Shown here one piece after another: positions 15,073 to 18,490 of a DNA stretch of 18,490 nucleotides. The DNA is taken from positions 1 to 18,490 of the forward strand of contig CACZHN010000026.1 of the NCBI GenBank assembly GCA_902780985.1, in the 5' to 3' direction. How positions within the stretch are numbered: position 1 is the stretch's first letter; each line of letters begins with the position of its first letter. Position numbers and translations under genes: made by a program. This stretch comes from an uncultured Lachnospiraceae bacterium (GTDB lineage: Bacteria; Bacillota_A; Clostridia; Lachnospirales; Lachnospiraceae). A model generated the notes under the pieces. The model searched no databases. It was not told the origin of the DNA and saw only the letters and a program-made list of their open reading frames with translations.

Positions 15073-16098
15073 ATGAAAATATGGGCGGGCTACCAGCATG
15101 GTATAAATTTCGGCGGATGGTTATCGCAGTGTGATTACACAAAGGAAAGATACGATAACTTTATCAAGGCAGAGGATTTCAAGACTGTAAGCGAATGGGG
15201 ACTGGATCATGTCCGTATTCCTGTTGATTATAACCTCATCGAGACGGAAGCCGGTGAGTATATAGAAGAAGGGTTTACTTATATCGACAATGCCGTTAAA
15301 TGGTGCCATAAGTATAACCTCAATATGATACTTGATATTCATAAGACCTACGGATTCGTATTCGACGGATCTGATATCGGAGGCTTCTTCGAAAATGAAG
15401 CTTACCAGGAAAGATTCTACAAGCTTTGGGAGAACCTTGCTTCAAGATACGGAAATATAGGAGACAGGGTTGCATTTGAACTTCTGAACGAAGTTACGGA
15501 TAAGGCATACTGCGAGAAGTGGAACTCCATTTCCACCGAGTGCATCAGAAGGATCAGAAAGATCGCACCGAATGTTAAGATCCTTATCGGCGGATATTAC
15601 AACAACTCCATTGAGTCGCTGCCGGATCTTCTGCCGCCGTATGATGACAGGATCATTTACAACTTCCATTGTTATGAGCCGCTCATATTCACGCATCAGG
15701 GTGCTTATTGGGCAGAGGGTATGGATACATCCTTCCGTTTATCCATCGATGCACCTTACAGCGACCTGAAGAAATATACAAAGGAAATGCTTGCTCAGGT
15801 TTCGGTAGGCTTCGACGGATTCGACCAGACCAAGAGCCTGAGTGTGGAATATTTCGACAAGTATTTCAGCGAGGCAGTTAAGATCGCAGAGGAGAGAGAC
15901 GTTCCTCTTTACTGCGGAGAGTATGGTGTTATCAACCTGGCTGAGCCGGCTGATACACTTCAGTGGTATAAGTATATAAGCGAAGCTTTCGAGAAGTACG
16001 GCATCGGCCGCGCCGCATGGAGCTTCCGCGAGATGGACTTCGGCTTCGTGGACGACCACATGAAGGACGTCCTTCCGGAAATCATAAAACTCCTGTAG
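15073..16098 (+). CDS. GH5 beta-glucanase, CelC-like, cytoplasmic
   Basis: A 341-residue single-domain GH5 enzyme acting on beta-glucans or their oligosaccharides. Without signal peptide or binding module, it should work in the cytoplasm. It closely resembles what I recall of CelC of Clostridium thermocellum (343 residues, subfamily GH5_37): INFGGWLSQ near the start, HVRIP with Arg48, FELLNE with acid/base Glu140, FHCYEP with His199 and Tyr201, FTHQGAYW, and LYCGEYGVI with nucleophile Glu283. The ATG at 15073 lies 10 nt after AAGGAGG; an ATG at 15064 is only 1 nt from it. It is divergent from the AraC gene. The celC locus of C. thermocellum also pairs this type with a GH16 glucanase. Confidence 0.92.
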   Translation: MKIWAGYQHGINFGGWLSQCDYTKERYDNFIKAEDFKTVSEWGLDHVRIPVDYNLIETEAGEYIEEGFTYIDNAVKWCHKYNLNMILDIHKTYGFVFDGSDIGGFFENEAYQERFYKLWENLASRYGNIGDRVAFELLNEVTDKAYCEKWNSISTECIRRIRKIAPNVKILIGGYYNNSIESLPDLLPPYDDRIIYNFHCYEPLIFTHQGAYWAEGMDTSFRLSIDAPYSDLKKYTKEMLAQVSVGFDGFDQTKSLSVEYFDKYFSEAVKIAEERDVPLYCGEYGVINLAEPADTLQWYKYISEAFEKYGIGRAAWSFREMDFGFVDDHMKDVLPEIIKLL

Positions 16099-16122
16099 TG
16101 GTCCCCATTTCCCATTTTCCGG

Positions 16123-16151
16123 TTGACAAATACAAGTTCAGAGTTTAGACT
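16123..16151 (+). promoter_or_regulatory. Promoter of the thiamine-precursor transport operon
   Basis: TTGACA (16123-16128), a 17-nt spacer, TAGACT (16146-16151), with a start expected near 16158, about 10-14 nt before the TPP aptamer. It lies 24 nt after the GH5 stop, with no clear terminator between. Confidence 0.7.
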
Positions 16152-16167
16152 ACGTTTGTCAAAATTC

Positions 16168-16281
16168 AAAAAGAGGAGTGCTTGCGGAAGCAGGCTGAGA
16201 AGCAGTATGATCCTGCTGCTAATCCAAGGATGCGATGACGCGTCCCGTTACCTGATCCGGATAATGCCGGCGGAGGAATAA
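16168..16281 (+). ncRNA. TPP riboswitch aptamer (THI element)
   Basis: A thiamine pyrophosphate sensor. The two conserved halves are clear: GAGGAGTGC and GGCTGAGA (16193-16200) on the 5' side, which form the pyrimidine-binding arm, and ACCTGATCCGGATAATGCCG (16250-16269) with GCGGAGGAA on the 3' side. The intervening P3 arm includes GCAG/CTGC pairing at 16202-16219. It leads to a terminator at 16298, so high TPP should switch the transport genes off. Confidence 0.95.
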
Positions 16282-16297
16282 TAATGCTTGGAATCAC

Positions 16298-16337
16298 GGC
16301 TCTTTCCGCTCGGTCGGAAAGGGCCTTCTTTGTTATT
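16298..16337 (+). terminator. TPP riboswitch terminator
   Basis: GGCTCTTTCCG (16298-16308) pairs with CGGAAAGGGCC (16315-16325), one T-G pair, followed by a T-rich run TTCTTTGTTATTT. It is 34 nt before the first gene's ATG, the normal place for an expression platform. Confidence 0.85.
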
Positions 16338-16370
16338 TGACGAGAAATGTAATGAGAGGAGATAAAGATC

Positions 16371-16697
16371 ATGAATGCAAATGTTGCGATCCAGGTTCTT
16401 CCTTCGGTTTACGAGGATGAAGAGATAGTAAGAATAGTTGATGCTGTTATCGATTACATCAAGAGCACCGGCGTTACTTATTATGTAGGTCCGTGCGAGA
16501 CAGCTATGGAAGGTGATTACGAGCAGCTTATGGATATCGTAAAGCACTGCCAGTACATTGCGGTTGAGGCAGGTGCACCGAGCGTTATGAGCTATGTGAA
16601 GATCACTTACAAGCCGGACGGAGAGAAGCTTACTATAGAAAGAAAAACCGCAAAGCATCATATTAACGATATAGCAAAGAGTATGAAGAGTGCATAA
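16371..16697 (+). CDS. Thiamine-binding protein, MTH1187/YkoF-like (PF01910)
   Basis: A 108-residue protein of the thiamine-binding/MTH1187 (former DUF77) family. The N-terminus NVAIQVLPSVY and the TYYVGPCETAMEGDYEQLMDI segment (about residues 36-57) are typical of this ferredoxin-like fold, which forms a homo-oligomer that binds thiamine or a precursor. No signal peptide, so cytoplasmic. The ATG at 16371 follows GAGAGGAGA. It is the first gene after the TPP riboswitch and sits before an ABC permease and binding protein, the arrangement seen in ykoFEDC- and thiXYZ-like clusters. It might bind the incoming pyrimidine, or act as a sensor; this is not known from the sequence. Confidence 0.88.
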   Translation: MNANVAIQVLPSVYEDEEIVRIVDAVIDYIKSTGVTYYVGPCETAMEGDYEQLMDIVKHCQYIAVEAGAPSVMSYVKITYKPDGEKLTIERKTAKHHINDIAKSMKSA

Positions 16698-16698
16698 T

Positions 16699-17502
16699 AT
16701 GACATCTGATAAAGAGAGCAAAAAGAGAATATCTTCGGATAAGAAAAAAGCACTGACGCTGTCCGATATACTGATTCCGATTGGGGTAGTAATAGGAATC
16801 CTTATAATCTGGCAGGTTGTATGTGACCTGGAAATAGTTCCGAGTTACATGCTGCCGTCACCTAAAAAGATAGCAAATGCATTCGTAAGTGATTTTCCTC
16901 TGCTGATGCAGCATTCGAAAGTCACACTCATCGAAGCATTGCTGGGAATGGTGATCGGTGTCCTGCTGGGATTTATCACCGCAGCGCTTATGGATACGTT
17001 TCAGGTTGTAAAGAAGGGACTGTATCCGATACTGGTCATAACCCAGACTATTCCGCCGGTTGCCATCGCACCGGTGCTGATACTGTGGTTTTCCTACGGC
17101 ATCACGCCGAAGGTAGTACTGGTAGTGCTGGTGGTTTATTTCCCGATTGCCGTAGGCCTGCTGGAAGGTTTTCAGTCGGTGGATCCGGACATGATACTTC
17201 TTATGAAGTCCATGAAGGCGAACCGCTGGCAGATATTCTGGCACGTGAAGTTCCCAAATGCATTGGGTGAGTTTTTCTCGGGACTTCAGATAGCGGTTGC
17301 TTATTCGGTGGTCGGAGCGGTCATCTCGGAATGGCTCGGAGGAATGGAGGGCCTCGGAGTTTACATGACGAGAGTTAAGAAGGCTTATTCTTACGACAAG
17401 ATGTTTGCGGTAATCTTTCTTGTGTCATTTATCAGTCTCATTCTTATGGGACTGGTCAAGCTGGTTCAGTACAAGGCAACGCCTTGGAAGCACAGCAGAT
17501 AA
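16699..17502 (+). CDS. thiX: ABC transporter permease, thiamine-precursor (ThiX-like)
   Basis: A 267-residue permease of the SsuC/TauC/ThiX type (BPD_transp_1), with about six membrane spans (around 21-41, 78-98, 107-127, 135-155, 195-215 and 235-256). The IPPVAIAPVLILWFSYG stretch is a family hallmark, and the EAA loop that contacts the ATPase (about 156-190) is intact. The ATG at 16699 begins 1 nt after the previous stop; a GTG at 16690 overlaps that gene and is less likely. With the adjacent binding protein it should import the thiamine pyrimidine HMP or a degradation product such as N-formyl-aminopyrimidine. The partner ATPase is not in the window and is expected downstream. Confidence 0.88.
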   Translation: MTSDKESKKRISSDKKKALTLSDILIPIGVVIGILIIWQVVCDLEIVPSYMLPSPKKIANAFVSDFPLLMQHSKVTLIEALLGMVIGVLLGFITAALMDTFQVVKKGLYPILVITQTIPPVAIAPVLILWFSYGITPKVVLVVLVVYFPIAVGLLEGFQSVDPDMILLMKSMKANRWQIFWHVKFPNALGEFFSGLQIAVAYSVVGAVISEWLGGMEGLGVYMTRVKKAYSYDKMFAVIFLVSFISLILMGLVKLVQYKATPWKHSR

Positions 17503-17523
17503 ATATAGAAAAGAGGAAAAATT

Positions 17524-18490
17524 ATGAAGAAGTTTTTTACCAAGTGTTCAGCTGCAATCCTTTCTGCAGCAATGTGCATGTCAATGGCTGCCTGCGGAAA
17601 TGCAGGAGAAGCTGCTACAACAGAGGCAGCAACTACAGAGGCAGCAACAGAAGCTGCGACTGAAGCCGCTACAGAGAAAGATACAGAGGCTGCTACGGAA
17701 GCATCTGCAACAGAGGCTGAAAAGACTGACGGAGAAGTTCACGACATTACTTTGGTTCTTGACTGGACCCCGAACACAAATCATACAGGTTTCTATGTAG
17801 CTCTTGAAAAGGGTTACTTCGAAGATGAGAACCTTAACGTTTCAATCGTTCAGCCGCCGGAAGACGGAGCTACAATGATGGTTGCATCAGGACAGGCTCA
17901 GTTCGGAATTGATTTCCAGGATTATCTTGCACCTGTATTTTCAAGTGAAGATGACTACAATGTAACAGCAGTTGCTGCACTTATTCAGCATAACACTTCG
18001 GGAATCATTTCCCTTAAGGAAGACGGAATCGATTCTTTCAAGAATCTTGAAGGAAAGAACTATGCAACATGGGAGCTTCCTGTGGAGCAGGCTATGATCC
18101 GATATTGTATGGAAGCTGAGGGCGGAGATTTTTCAAAGCTTAATCTTATCCCTGAGTATGTTACAGATGAGGCTGCTGCTCTTCAGCAGGATATCGATGC
18201 TATCTGGGTTTACTATGCATGGGGCGGCATCGCTACGGAGCGTGCAGGTCTTGATACAAATATGATCTACTTCAGCGACATTGTTCCTGAGTTCGATTAC
18301 TACAGCCCGGTTATCGTTGCAAATACAGAGTTCCTTGAGCAGGACCCTGAAGTTGCAAAGGCATTCCTCAGAGCTACAGCTGAGGGTTATGAGGATGCTA
18401 TCGCTAACCCTGATGAGGCTGCCGAGATCCTCTGCAAGCAGGTTCCTGAGCTTGACCTTGATATGGTTAAGGAGAGTCAGGAGTGGCTGG
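17524..18490 (+). CDS. thiY: Substrate-binding lipoprotein for thiamine pyrimidine precursor (ThiY-like), 3' end outside window
   Basis: The frame is open from the ATG at 17524 to the window end (322 codons), so the gene is cut. AGAGG lies 7 nt before the start. The signal peptide ends in lipobox MAAC (Cys24); a Thr/Glu/Ala linker (25-70) follows, then an NMT1/THI5-like domain. DWTPNTNHTGFYVALEKGYF (80-99) corresponds to the pyrimidine-binding motif of ThiY/THI5 proteins, usually LDWxPNxxHxGxY. Further on come QFGIDFQDYL and WVYYAWGG, also usual in the family. It delivers HMP-type pyrimidines to the ThiX permease and is under TPP riboswitch control. The exact ligand cannot be told. Confidence 0.93.
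   Translation, partial: MKKFFTKCSAAILSAAMCMSMAACGNAGEAATTEAATTEAATEAATEAATEKDTEAATEASATEAEKTDGEVHDITLVLDWTPNTNHTGFYVALEKGYFEDENLNVSIVQPPEDGATMMVASGQAQFGIDFQDYLAPVFSSEDDYNVTAVAALIQHNTSGIISLKEDGIDSFKNLEGKNYATWELPVEQAMIRYCMEAEGGDFSKLNLIPEYVTDEAAALQQDIDAIWVYYAWGGIATERAGLDTNMIYFSDIVPEFDYYSPVIVANTEFLEQDPEVAKAFLRATAEGYEDAIANPDEAAEILCKQVPELDLDMVKESQEWL
17605..17733 (+). repeat. Ala/Thr/Glu low-complexity linker in the ThiY-like protein
   Basis: Near-tandem copies of GCAACAGAGGC-type units encode AATTEAATEAAT-like repeats (residues 28-70), a flexible spacer between lipid anchor and binding domain. A region with the same make-up is in the GH16 lipoprotein. Confidence 0.75.

Noticed and set aside
17605..17733. 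Short spaced repeats considered as CRISPR-like or satellite DNA
   Set aside because: They are in frame, encode a Thr/Glu/Ala linker, and have no conserved repeat-spacer pattern.

Overview
The window most likely comes from a member of the Lachnospiraceae (Butyrivibrio, Pseudobutyrivibrio or Roseburia-like; the genus is a guess). Supporting signs are strong AGGAGG-type ribosome binding sites, Gram-positive lipoproteins, SAM-I and TPP riboswitches upstream of metK and of a thiamine-precursor transporter, a pyrB-pyrI pair, a cytoplasmic cellobiose phosphorylase, and Thr/Glu/Ala-rich lipoprotein linkers. I see no phage, IS, CRISPR, tRNA or rRNA sequence. Both edges cut genes: a MacB/FtsX-type permease on the left and a substrate-binding lipoprotein on the right.

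Layout. (1) 1-1645, plus strand: end of an ABC permease, a stand-alone acyl carrier protein and a FatA/FatB-like acyl-ACP thioesterase, closed by a 14-bp terminator. (2) 1656-5742, minus strand: HIT protein, aldose-1-epimerase-like protein, then cellobiose phosphorylase (GH94); HIT and GH94 each have a TTGAGT-N17-TATAAT promoter. (3) 5790-7468, plus: SAM-I riboswitch, its terminator, about 190 nt of stacked hairpins, then metK and a terminator. (4) 7487-9502: a 17-codon tail of a lost paralogue, an intact lipoprotein of unknown function, and a convergent small membrane protein with one PASTA domain. (5) 9561-12578, plus: an ornithine-carbamoyltransferase homologue lacking key ornithine-binding residues, then pyrB, pyrI and a DUF3592-like membrane protein. 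(6) 12613-16098: a beta-glucan locus with a secreted GH16 laminarinase/lichenase lipoprotein, a convergent AraC regulator, and a divergent CelC-like cytoplasmic GH5. (7) 16123-18490: TPP riboswitch, thiamine-binding protein (DUF77/MTH1187 type), ABC permease and the HMP/thiamine-precursor binding lipoprotein, cut by the window end.

How it fits together. GH16 at the cell surface would cut mixed-linkage or beta-1,3-glucan; GH5 (no signal peptide) would trim imported oligosaccharides; GH94 would phosphorolyse cellobiose to glucose-1-phosphate plus glucose; the epimerase may interconvert sugar anomers. The GH5/GH16 pairing recalls the celC-glyR3-licA cluster of Clostridium thermocellum, here with an AraC-type rather than LacI-type regulator. 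The less ordinary items are the carbamoyltransferase variant, the structured metK leader, the ACP-thioesterase-exporter cluster, and promoters that overlap hairpins or share palindromes. Everything here is read by eye; no database search or folding program was run.
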